The position numbers were made by a program, and so were the translations under genes. The notes under the pieces were generated by a model. That model searched no databases, had not been told where the DNA came from, and saw only the letters and a program-made list of their open reading frames with translations. A DNA stretch of 44,668 nucleotides from JBDSZL01 sp039925145 (lineage in GTDB: Bacteria; Acidobacteriota; Vicinamibacteria; Vicinamibacterales; SCN-69-37). Each line of letters starts with the position of its first letter. The stretch's first letter is position 1. The stretch lies in assembly GCA_039925145.1 (NCBI GenBank), contig JBDSZL010000067.1, forward strand, positions 1-44,668, written 5' to 3'. Positions 24,752-32,537 of this stretch are shown here, one piece after another.

Positions 24752-26932
24752 ATGCGCTTGAGAACAATCGTAGTGAGGGGATGTGTAGCTGTCGCCGCGA
24801 CAGCGGCGATCGGGACTGGCTACGTTGTCGTGGCTCAGAATGGGACGGCGCAGAATACCGCCACGTCCAAGGAGTGGCCGACCTACGGTCACGACTCGGG
24901 CGGGATGCGATTTTCGCCGCTGACCGAGATCACGCCGGCCAATGCCAGTCAGCTGGCGGTCGCTTGGGTCTACCACATGAAACCACCGTCGGCGCCCGCA
25001 TCGGCCGTGCCGACGACCGGACCGAACGCGCCGGGCGCCTCGGAAAGTGCGGCCGCAGCGGCGCCGGCGCAGGGCGCACGGGGCGGCAGGGGCGCGGTAG
25101 CACCGGAGACTCCCGCCGCCGCAGCGGCTCCACCCCAGGGGGCACGCGGCGGCAGGGGCGCAGGTGCGCAGGTTGGCGAGGAATCAGCAGCCCCGGCCGG
25201 TGGTCGCGGCCGCGGCCGTGGCGCCTCCGCTACGGGATTTAGTGGGAGTGGTGTGACACCGCTCGTCATCAACGGCACGATGTACATCTCGACGCCTTAC
25301 TATCGTGTGGTCGCGCTCGATGCCACGACCGGCAAGGAGGTCTGGGTATACCAGATGCCGTCCGGCAATCCTTCAACCAAGGGCCTCGAGTACTGGCCGG
25401 GTGATGCGCAGACCCCCGCGCAATTGGTGTTCGGATCCTCTGACGGCAAGCTGTATTCGCTCGACGCGAAGACCGGCAAACCCAATCCGGCGTTCGGCAC
25501 CGATGGCGTCGTACAGCTCGATACACCTGAGGTCGGCGGCGGCGGCCTCGGCGCCCCCCCGAAGGTCTACAGGAACCTCGTGATCACCGGCAGCAGGAAT
25601 CAGGAAAATCCGCCGCAGGGACCTGCTGGCGATGTGCGGGCCTGGGACATGCACACCGGCAAACTGGCCTGGTCATTCCGATCCATCCCCCGCAAAGGCG
25701 AGAAGGGCAACGAGACATGGGCGGCTGACAGCTGGGTCAGGCGGACGGGAGTGAACGTCTGGGGTTTCATTACCGTGGACGCAGAGCGCGGCATCGCCTA
25801 TTTGCCATTTGGCGCCCCCTCGGTCGATCAGTACGGCGGGGATCGCGAAGGTGACAACCTGTTCAGCACCAGTCTCGTCGCCGTTGAGGCCGCCACAGGG
25901 AAATACCTTTGGCACTTCCAGGTGGTGCATCATGACATCTGGGATGCCGACATGACCGGCGCCCCGCTCCTGATGGACGTGAGACAGGGGGGGAAAACCA
26001 TTCCGGCTGTCGCGGCAATCAATAAAGTTGGGTTGCTGTTCATTCTGGACCGTGTCACCGGCAAGCCGATTTACGGCGTCGAAGACCGACCAGTGCCGCA
26101 GAGCGAAGTACCGCTCGAGCGCTCGGCAAAGACGCAGCCATTTCCAGTCAAGCCAGCCCCGCTGGCGCGCATGGGGATGACGCCCGCCGATCTCGCCACC
26201 GTGACGCCAGAGCTCGAAGCCGCGTGCAAGAAGCTGATGGAGGGACTGCAGTTCGGCGGCCCTTACCTGCCGGTCTCCTACAACCGACTGGGCGTCCGGT
26301 TCCCCGGCAACCATGGCGGCGTCAACTGGGGTGGCACGTCCTTCAACCCTCAGCTGGGTTACCTGTTCGTCAACATCAACAACCTGGGGCAGATTTCGGG
26401 ACTGAAGGATCGCGATCCGGGCGTGCCCGGCCCGGCGCGTGGCGAAGGCCAGGGCAATCGTGTGCTCCCCGAGGGGCCGTACAGCGGCGTGCCGGGTGGC
26501 GGCCGTTTCAGCATCCGAAATGGCACGGATCCGCAACAGCTCCCCTGTCAGCAGCCGCCCTGGGGCGAACTGGTTGCCGTCAACGCCAACACGGGTGAGT
26601 TCGCCTGGCGCGTTCCGCTCGGCGTCACCGACAGCCTCCCGGCCGACAAACAGAAAACGGGCCGGCCCGGCAACGGCGGCACAATAGCGACCGCCGGCGG
26701 CGTCGTCTTCGTCGGCGCGACCGACGATTCGCGGTTCCGGGCGTTCGACGGAAAGACGGGGAAGGAACTCTGGACGTTCAAGCTGGGGGGCGCCGCAGAA
26801 GCCACCCCCATGACATATCAGGGGCGCGACGGCAGACAGTACGTCGCGATCGCCGGGACCGGCGGCGGCTTCTTCAACAACCCGACGACGGACGATAGTT
26901 TGACGGTGTTCGCACTGCCGGCCCGCCGGTAG
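24752..26932 (+). CDS. PQQ-dependent dehydrogenase (quinoprotein)
   Basis: Periplasmic beta-propeller dehydrogenase oxidising a sugar or alcohol through pyrroloquinoline quinone. About 726 residues from ATG 24752, which has GGGGGAACG upstream; a signal peptide spans about 1-30. Propeller repeats read GTMYISTPYYRVVALDATTG, LFILDRVTGKPIYGVEDR and FRAFDGKTGKELW. FQVVHHDIWDADMTGAPLL holds the catalytic Asp region. No cytochrome c domain is present, so a separate electron acceptor is needed. An insert of about 85 residues rich in Ala, Gly, Arg and Pro lies between the first strand (VAWVYHMK) and FSGSGVTPLVI. The substrate is not deducible. Confidence 0.92.
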   Translation: MRLRTIVVRGCVAVAATAAIGTGYVVVAQNGTAQNTATSKEWPTYGHDSGGMRFSPLTEITPANASQLAVAWVYHMKPPSAPASAVPTTGPNAPGASESAAAAAPAQGARGGRGAVAPETPAAAAAPPQGARGGRGAGAQVGEESAAPAGGRGRGRGASATGFSGSGVTPLVINGTMYISTPYYRVVALDATTGKEVWVYQMPSGNPSTKGLEYWPGDAQTPAQLVFGSSDGKLYSLDAKTGKPNPAFGTDGVVQLDTPEVGGGGLGAPPKVYRNLVITGSRNQENPPQGPAGDVRAWDMHTGKLAWSFRSIPRKGEKGNETWAADSWVRRTGVNVWGFITVDAERGIAYLPFGAPSVDQYGGDREGDNLFSTSLVAVEAATGKYLWHFQVVHHDIWDADMTGAPLLMDVRQGGKTIPAVAAINKVGLLFILDRVTGKPIYGVEDRPVPQSEVPLERSAKTQPFPVKPAPLARMGMTPADLATVTPELEAACKKLMEGLQFGGPYLPVSYNRLGVRFPGNHGGVNWGGTSFNPQLGYLFVNINNLGQISGLKDRDPGVPGPARGEGQGNRVLPEGPYSGVPGGGRFSIRNGTDPQQLPCQQPPWGELVAVNANTGEFAWRVPLGVTDSLPADKQKTGRPGNGGTIATAGGVVFVGATDDSRFRAFDGKTGKELWTFKLGGAAEATPMTYQGRDGRQYVAIAGTGGGFFNNPTTDDSLTVFALPARR
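25070..25160 (+). repeat. internal duplication inside the PQQ dehydrogenase insert
   Basis: Two 25-nt copies, 25070-25094 and 25136-25160, differ at two or three positions and encode QGARGGRGA twice. They lie in the low-complexity insert. The duplication explains part of the insert's growth and suggests replication slippage in GC-rich sequence. Confidence 0.75.
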
Positions 26933-26942
26933 TGACGCCGAC

Positions 26943-26980
26943 GAATAGGCAGGGCGCGCCGCATGGCGCTCCGCCTATTC
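26943..26980. terminator. bidirectional hairpin between convergent genes
   Basis: GAATAGGCAGGGCGC (26943-26957) pairs with GCGCTCCGCCTATTC (26966-26980) over 15 bp with one mismatch and one G-T pair, loop 8 nt. It starts 11 bp after the PQQ dehydrogenase stop. No T run follows, so intrinsic termination is uncertain, but position and strength fit a terminator for both genes. Confidence 0.55.
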
Positions 26981-26996
26981 GCCTCTAGCGGGGATC

Positions 26997-27025
26997 GTGG
27001 CGTGGCTCATCATGGGCCACGCCAC
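26997..27025. terminator. second hairpin in the same convergent gap
   Basis: GTGGCGTGGC (26997-27006) and GCCACGCCAC (27016-27025) form a perfect 10-bp stem with a 9-nt loop. It lies 40 bp before the end of the esterase gene, on its downstream side. A further short GGCGC/GCGCC hairpin follows near 27035-27049. Together they separate the two converging transcripts. Confidence 0.5.
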
Positions 27026-27064
27026 ACACGCCCAGGCGCCGGGTGCGCCCCATCGCCGTCATGC

Positions 27065-28057
27065 CTACTTGATCATGCCTGTCTGTTTGAGGAATGAGAG
27101 GAGTTGCGCCGTCCACTGTGCGTGCGACTCCCCGGCACGAGCTGGACGGACGCCAAAGCCGTGCCCGACCTTCGCATACATGTGCAACTCCGCAGGCACG
27201 CCGGCCTTCTTGAAGCGCAGATACGCCTCAGCAAGACCGATAGAGATGTCAGGCCGGTCATCGTTACCGGCAGCCATGAAGGCAGGAGGGGACCCGGCGA
27301 CAGGCTGAATCAACTCACTCTTGCCCGGGTAGATCAGGACCTGGAAATCAGGGCGCGAACTGAGACGCTCGACCGGATCTGCCGCGTCTGCCGTGCCGAG
27401 GTCGTGGCGGAGCGCGACAAGTTCCGCGAGCTCACCGCCGGCAGAAAAGCCGCCGGCACCAATCTTCGTCGGATCGACACCCCATTCGGACGCGCGGCTG
27501 CGCACGACCTTGAGCGCGCGCTGCATGTCGGCCAGGCCTTCGACGTCGAACTTGTAACCCGAGCTTTGCAGCCGGTTCTTGAGGACGAAGACAGCAATCC
27601 CTTTTTCATTCAGCACCTGAGCGGCGTTGTAGCCCTCGTGCATCACGTAAAGACTCGTGTGTCCGCCCCCGGGCGCGAGCACGAGCCCCACCCCTGTGCT
27701 GACCTCCTTGCGAGGCAGCAGGACGGTGATTGAGGGGTTGTGCACGTTCAAGATCTGTTCACCGCGGATCTCTTCCGCCTCACCCTTTCTCGCCTCTGAG
27801 CCGGGCGCTCCATTGGGCCACAGCGCCACGGTCGTCGCGCCCGAAGGAACGATGACAGCCGGCGGGACGGGCGCCCCTGCGGCTCGGCCGCGCGCCGCAG
27901 GCTGGCCTGCGGGACCACTGGCCGGCGTGGCCGGCGTGACCGGCGTCTGACTGGCCTGTTGGGCAGCGGCGGCGTGCTGCGGAATGGGCATCTGGGTTGC
28001 AAATCCCACAACCAATGCGCACACAAAGAGGGGCTGAATCGCTCTCGTCAGTTTCAT
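27065..28057 (-). CDS. secreted alpha/beta hydrolase (carbohydrate-esterase-like)
   Basis: 330 residues. A signal peptide (PLFVCALVVGFATQMPIPQHA) is followed by a Pro/Ala/Gly/Arg linker (about 35-70) and a hydrolase of the BD-FAE/acetyl-xylan-esterase type. VLAPGGGHTSLYV forms the oxyanion region, GAGGFSAGGELAELV has the nucleophile Ser, AAGNDDRPD the acid and GHGFGVRP the catalytic His. The triad is complete. A role in removing acyl groups from plant polysaccharides is likely from the family but not proven. The linker resembles the low-complexity insert of the adjacent dehydrogenase. Confidence 0.88.
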   Translation of the reverse strand: MKLTRAIQPLFVCALVVGFATQMPIPQHAAAAQQASQTPVTPATPASGPAGQPAARGRAAGAPVPPAVIVPSGATTVALWPNGAPGSEARKGEAEEIRGEQILNVHNPSITVLLPRKEVSTGVGLVLAPGGGHTSLYVMHEGYNAAQVLNEKGIAVFVLKNRLQSSGYKFDVEGLADMQRALKVVRSRASEWGVDPTKIGAGGFSAGGELAELVALRHDLGTADAADPVERLSSRPDFQVLIYPGKSELIQPVAGSPPAFMAAGNDDRPDISIGLAEAYLRFKKAGVPAELHMYAKVGHGFGVRPARAGESHAQWTAQLLSFLKQTGMIK

Positions 28058-28258
28058 AGGACCTCGAGGGATAGGTTGGTGACGCAGAGTATCACCATCA
28101 GACAGCGGTGGACTCCGTTCATCGGGGCACCAATGCTGCCCCCCGGGCCAAAACCGGCCGCTATGCTATCGTCACCGCGCGTCAGGCGGTGTCAACTCGC
28201 GTGGTAGACGTGGCATCACGATGGGCGCGAAGGCTTCCAGAACGGAGACCACTTCGTC

Positions 28259-29407
28259 ATGCGCATCACCGGTCACGAGCTGTTTCTCGTCCCTCCCCGC
28301 TGGTTGTTTTTGAGAATTGATACCGACGCGGGTATTTCGGGCTGGGGCGAGCCGATCGTCGAGGGCAAGGCCGCGACGACACGAGCGGCTGTCATCGAGT
28401 TGATGGAGCAGCTCACAGGGAAGGACCCGCTACCCATCGAAGACCACTGGCAGTCGATGTACCGAGGCGGGTTCTATCGCGGCGGCCCAATTCTCATGAG
28501 CGCCATCGCCGGCATCGACCAGGCGCTGTGGGACATCAAGGGACACCACCATGGCGCTCCGGTCTACCAACTCCTCGGCGGCCTCGTCCGGCAGACGATT
28601 CGGGCGTACTCGTGGATCGGCGGCGACACTCCCGTGGAACTGGCCGCAGCAGCGGGGAAGTTCACGGCGCGCGGGTTCACCGCGCTGAAGATGCTCGCCA
28701 CCGAGGTGGTCTACCCCACCGGCGACTACGCCGCCGTGGACGCGGCGGTGGCCCGCGTCGCGGCGGTGCGCGAGCGCGTCGGTCCGCACGTCGGCATCGC
28801 CATCGATTTCCACGGGCGCCTCGGCAAGCCGATCGCGAAGGTGCTCGCCAAAGAGCTCGAGCCGTATCGGCCGTTGTTTATCGAAGAGCCCGTCCTGCCC
28901 GAACACGAAGACTCGCTGCGCGAGCTGGCCGCGCACACGTCAATCCCGATCGCCACCGGCGAGCGTCTGTACTCTCGGTGGGATTTCCGATCGCTGCTGA
29001 CCCGGGGCGGCGTGGATATCATCCAGCCGGACGTCTCCCATGCCGGCGGCATTACCGAGTGCCGGAAAATCCTCGCGATGGCCGAGGCGTTCGACGTCGC
29101 CGCGGCCCCGCATTGCCCGCTGGGTCCAATTGCCCTCGCGTCGAGCCTTCAGATCGACGCCGTCTCACACAACGCGTTCATCCAGGAACAGAGCCTCGCG
29201 ATGCATTACAACAAGGACGGCGATCTGCTCGATTACCTGGCCAACCCGGACGCCCTGCGGATCGCTGGAGGATTCCTGCAGATTCCGGATGGACCGGGTC
29301 TCGGCATCGCGATCGATGAGGCACGCGTGCGGGCAGCCGCCGAACGCGGGCATTCATGGCGTAACCCCCTGTGGCGACATCCGGACGGCAGCGTCGCCGA
29401 GTGGTGA
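28259..29407 (+). CDS. dgoD: D-galactonate dehydratase (enolase superfamily)
   Basis: Dehydrates D-galactonate to 2-dehydro-3-deoxy-D-galactonate in the De Ley-Doudoroff route. 382 residues, the usual length. The N-terminal capping domain has IEDHWQSMYRGGFYRGGP and GIDQALWDIKG. Metal ligands appear in AIDFHGRLGKP (Asp), LFIEEPVLPE (Glu) and ATGERLYSRWDF (Glu), and the general base in APHCPLGP (His). These marks fit DgoD better than mandelate racemase or glucarate dehydratase. It is coupled to an MFS transporter by a TGATG overlap. Confidence 0.88.
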   Translation: MRITGHELFLVPPRWLFLRIDTDAGISGWGEPIVEGKAATTRAAVIELMEQLTGKDPLPIEDHWQSMYRGGFYRGGPILMSAIAGIDQALWDIKGHHHGAPVYQLLGGLVRQTIRAYSWIGGDTPVELAAAAGKFTARGFTALKMLATEVVYPTGDYAAVDAAVARVAAVRERVGPHVGIAIDFHGRLGKPIAKVLAKELEPYRPLFIEEPVLPEHEDSLRELAAHTSIPIATGERLYSRWDFRSLLTRGGVDIIQPDVSHAGGITECRKILAMAEAFDVAAAPHCPLGPIALASSLQIDAVSHNAFIQEQSLAMHYNKDGDLLDYLANPDALRIAGGFLQIPDGPGLGIAIDEARVRAAAERGHSWRNPLWRHPDGSVAEW

Positions 29408-30699
29408 TGCCGGTGAACGTCGGACCATCCCCGCCAATGACCCATCCCACCGCGAGCCGCGCGCGATTCGGCGTCCTGTCGCTGCTCTTCGTCACCGTCG
29501 TCATCAACTACATGGATCGGGCCAACCTCTCCGTGGCGGCACCGGCTCTCGCTCGCGACCTGCATCTCACCCCCGCGGAACTCGGTTGGGCCTTCTCGGC
29601 GTTCGGCTGGACCTACGCCGCACTCCAGATCCCAGGTGGCTGGCTCGTCGACGTCGTCCGTCCCCGCCTGCTCTATGCCGTGATCCTGATGAGCTGGTCG
29701 TTCACAACCGTGCTTCAAAGCCTGGCGGGCGGATTCGGCACATTGTTCGGATTGCGAGCCGCGACGGGCGTGTTTGAGGCGCCGGCGTTCCCCATCAACA
29801 ATCGCGTCGTTACCCGGTGGTTTCCCGTTGGCGAACGCGCGTCGGCCATCGCCGCCTATACCTCCGGTCAGTACGTCGGGCTCGCATTCCTCTATCCGGT
29901 CATGACGTTCGCACAGCAGGCGTACGGCTGGCGCCCGCTGTTCGTGCTTACGGGCGTCGCTGGCCTGTTGTGGGGGGGGATCTGGTATGCGCTGTATCGC
30001 GATCCACCAAATCAACCGGGCGAGGGGGTCACGAGTGCGACGGGACAGGGCCGTCAGGCTCCCACGTGGCAGGATCTTGCGGCGGTGTGCCGGCACCGCA
30101 AACTATGGGGCGTCTACGTCGGCCAGTTCGCCGTGGCATCGACGCTCTGGTTCTTTCTGACGTGGTTTCCCACGTACGTCGAACAGTATCGTGGCTTCGA
30201 CGTGAGGTCGACCGCGGGTCTCAGGTCCCTTCCCTTCCTGGCGGCGCTGTGCGGCATTCTGTGCTCGGGGCTGCTCTCCGACGGTCTCGCGCGGCGCGGC
30301 GTCCCGGCCGGTACCGCGCGCAAGCTACCGGTGCTCATCGGGCTTGCACTGACGACCACCATCGTCGGCGCCAACTACGTCACATCGCCGTTCGCCGTGA
30401 CGGTCTTCCTGTCGATCGCGTTCTTTGGCAACGGCATGGCCTCGATCACCTGGGTGTTCGTCTCACTGCTCGCGCCACCACGGTTGCTCGGCCTCACCGG
30501 CGGCGTCTTCAACTTCTTCGGCAACCTGTCGTCCATTGTGGTGCCCGTGGTGATTGGGTATCTCGTAGCGGACGGCGACTTCGCGCCCGCCCTGATCTTC
30601 ATTGCTGCGCTCGCTGTCGTCGGCGTGGGTGCCTTTGTCTTTCTGGTGGGATCGATCCCGTCAGGCGGTCTGGAGTACGAGAGAGGCCGATCGAACTGA
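29407..30699 (+). CDS. MFS transporter, anion:cation symporter type (probable sugar-acid uptake)
   Basis: 430 residues, 12 hydrophobic segments. NYMDRANLSVAAPAL after the first helix and LGWAFSAFGWTYAALQIPGGWLVD, here cited as GWAFSAFGWTYAALQIPGG, are marks of the ACS family that takes up galactonate, glucarate and related acids. A central loop of about 30 residues follows helix 6 (RDPPNQPGEG). ATG 29407 overlaps the dgoD stop; ATG 29437 is also possible. Gene order implies import of the dehydratase substrate; the later kinase and aldolase are not in the window. Confidence 0.88.
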   Translation: MPVNVGPSPPMTHPTASRARFGVLSLLFVTVVINYMDRANLSVAAPALARDLHLTPAELGWAFSAFGWTYAALQIPGGWLVDVVRPRLLYAVILMSWSFTTVLQSLAGGFGTLFGLRAATGVFEAPAFPINNRVVTRWFPVGERASAIAAYTSGQYVGLAFLYPVMTFAQQAYGWRPLFVLTGVAGLLWGGIWYALYRDPPNQPGEGVTSATGQGRQAPTWQDLAAVCRHRKLWGVYVGQFAVASTLWFFLTWFPTYVEQYRGFDVRSTAGLRSLPFLAALCGILCSGLLSDGLARRGVPAGTARKLPVLIGLALTTTIVGANYVTSPFAVTVFLSIAFFGNGMASITWVFVSLLAPPRLLGLTGGVFNFFGNLSSIVVPVVIGYLVADGDFAPALIFIAALAVVGVGAFVFLVGSIPSGGLEYERGRSN

Positions 30700-30773
30700 G
30701 CCGATCCCCGTCGGTGATGTGGACGCCCCGATAGGGAGGCTATCGGGACAACTGTTGCCGCACGGACGCCTGA

Positions 30774-31919
30774 TCAGGGCGCGGGCACCGCCACGCGGTT
30801 GTCGGGCACGATCTGCGCTTGGAACGCGAAGACCTCCCGGCTCTTCGGATCGACCATGACTTTCAGCCAGTGCACATCATTCGTGAGGTTCTGCTGATTG
30901 TCCCCGAACGTCTCGACCCGGGTGACGTTCTCGAGCCGCCGACCCTGCGCATCGAGCAGTGGCCGATCGATTCGGAAGTAGTGCGAGTCCCCGTGCACGT
31001 ACACGACCGGTTTGCGGAAGGCGACCGCCTCTTGTCGAAGGGCGAGGAGGAAGGCCCGGAAGCCATCGGGCTGTCCGTCGGTTTCGGCGAGGGTGCGGGC
31101 GTCGCGCAACGGTGCCCGTGTCGCGTCCGACCCATCAAACCCCGGGTCAGCCTGGCTGATCAGCATGACGGCGGCGGAGCCTTCGGCCACCGCCGCTGCG
31201 AACGTATCGTGCAGCCAGGCGATGTCGGCGGCGTTCCTGGCCGCGTACTCGGCAGAATCAGGATTGGTATCGCACAAGTTGTTACACGAGCCCTGCACGT
31301 TGAGCGTGGCGTATGTCACGCGCCCGTACGTCCAGCGCCGATTCTCGCTGCAGGGCTCCTGGAAGCGCGAGTGGTCCGAGTATTCTCCAAGGCACAGTGG
31401 TGAGGTCTGCACTTCCAACTGGAGCGTGCGCTGGCCAAACGATCGCGGCGTCGAGAACAGGAGCTGCCGCTCGCGCGACAGGCGTTCGAGCGACGAGAAG
31501 CCACCGTTGTTCGGGCGATCACAATCGGTCCAGTCGTTGTCGCCCGGTGTGAACATCGCCGGTGCTTCGAGCATGTTCAGGGAGGCAATCGATCGGAGAT
31601 ACAGGTTGTCGTCGCAGGGGCTGTTCGACCCTTGCTTGAGATCGCCGTCGTGAACGGAGAACGCGAGCTTCTGGCCGTTCATGTCCGCGATCAGATTTGG
31701 GACGCCGATCGTGGCCTGGACATCTGAGTACGGCAGGTCGCCCCAGAGCCCGATAGCGTAAGCTGCCGCGGCATTTCCCTGTGCCCCCCCGACACCATTG
31801 CCTTGAACGGCCAAGAGCCCGGTCATAGCGGTAAAACAGAGTCCTGCGACAAGAAGCAGGCCGCGTTGAAACGCGCGGCGTGGAGGGCGGGGATTCAGCG
31901 GAGAGCGTAATACGGACAT
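30774..31919 (-). CDS. secreted calcineurin-like metallophosphoesterase
   Basis: 381 residues from ATG 31919; 17 further residues upstream are unlikely. A basic stretch and hydrophobic helix (LLLVAGLCFTAMTGLLAVQG) form a signal peptide or anchor. Metal-binding blocks of the superfamily can be followed: GLWGDLPYS, SVHDGDLKQG, FTPGDNDWTDC and VVYVHGDSHYF. The last replaces the usual GHxH with HGDSH, so the active site is divergent. Several Cys pairs (SPCDDN, DWTDCDR, GSCNNLCD) would suit an exported, disulfide-bonded protein. The substrate is unknown. Confidence 0.75.
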   Translation of the reverse strand: MSVLRSPLNPRPPRRAFQRGLLLVAGLCFTAMTGLLAVQGNGVGGAQGNAAAAYAIGLWGDLPYSDVQATIGVPNLIADMNGQKLAFSVHDGDLKQGSNSPCDDNLYLRSIASLNMLEAPAMFTPGDNDWTDCDRPNNGGFSSLERLSRERQLLFSTPRSFGQRTLQLEVQTSPLCLGEYSDHSRFQEPCSENRRWTYGRVTYATLNVQGSCNNLCDTNPDSAEYAARNAADIAWLHDTFAAAVAEGSAAVMLISQADPGFDGSDATRAPLRDARTLAETDGQPDGFRAFLLALRQEAVAFRKPVVYVHGDSHYFRIDRPLLDAQGRRLENVTRVETFGDNQQNLTNDVHWLKVMVDPKSREVFAFQAQIVPDNRVAVPAP

Positions 31920-32095
31920 GGACGGGCCTCGTTGTGCTTGTTGGGCGAAGGAGTCGGTGTCTGCCACCACCGTGATGGCAGTGGACGGAGTCTAGAGATC
32001 GCGCATGACGGTGGGGTGACGAATCGGTTAAATCCCCGTCACGCGTGTGCGATCCGGCGCGCGATATCGGTCACACGCGGCCCGACCGTGCGTGA

Positions 32096-32335
32096 TCAAG
32101 CGTCCACTTCGACGCCGTGTGCCAGCAATTGCAACGCGTGTCTGAGCGCGTGTGACAACTCCGTGTCTGTGAGCGCGAGCCCCCGCGACTGCACGCGTCT
32201 AGCGACCCGCTGGTCGGGCGAGACGTCGCTCCAGAAACTGACGTGTACCGATACGATTTCCTGGGCTCGGTATGTCAGGCCCGTGAGCTGCACGTGCCAC
32301 GCCTGTCCATCGTCGAATCTAAATGTTCGCGACAT
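32096..32335 (-). CDS. small conserved-looking protein
   Basis: 79 residues, soluble. It starts SRTFRFDDGQAWHVQLTGL, continues with a strand-rich YRAQEIVSVHVSFWSD and ends in a helix (TDTELSHALRHALQLLAHG). Composition is normal for a folded cytoplasmic protein. No family was recognised. It stands alone between the metallophosphoesterase and the large membrane protein. Confidence 0.6.
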   Translation of the reverse strand: MSRTFRFDDGQAWHVQLTGLTYRAQEIVSVHVSFWSDVSPDQRVARRVQSRGLALTDTELSHALRHALQLLAHGVEVDA

Positions 32336-32537
32336 GAGTTCAGGCTACCGGCGTCGTGTAACACCGGTGCATCGTTGGGGAGACGGCGACGCAAAATGTT
32401 CGTGGTCGGCTGCTCAGCCAGGTTCCTTCGCGTGCGAGCAGCGAAGGAATGTCTGACTACGATCGGCATGAATCCGGGCACGGCCTGCAACCCTGATTCG
32501 TTGAACGCGTCACGCGTATGGTCTATCGTCAGCCCGC

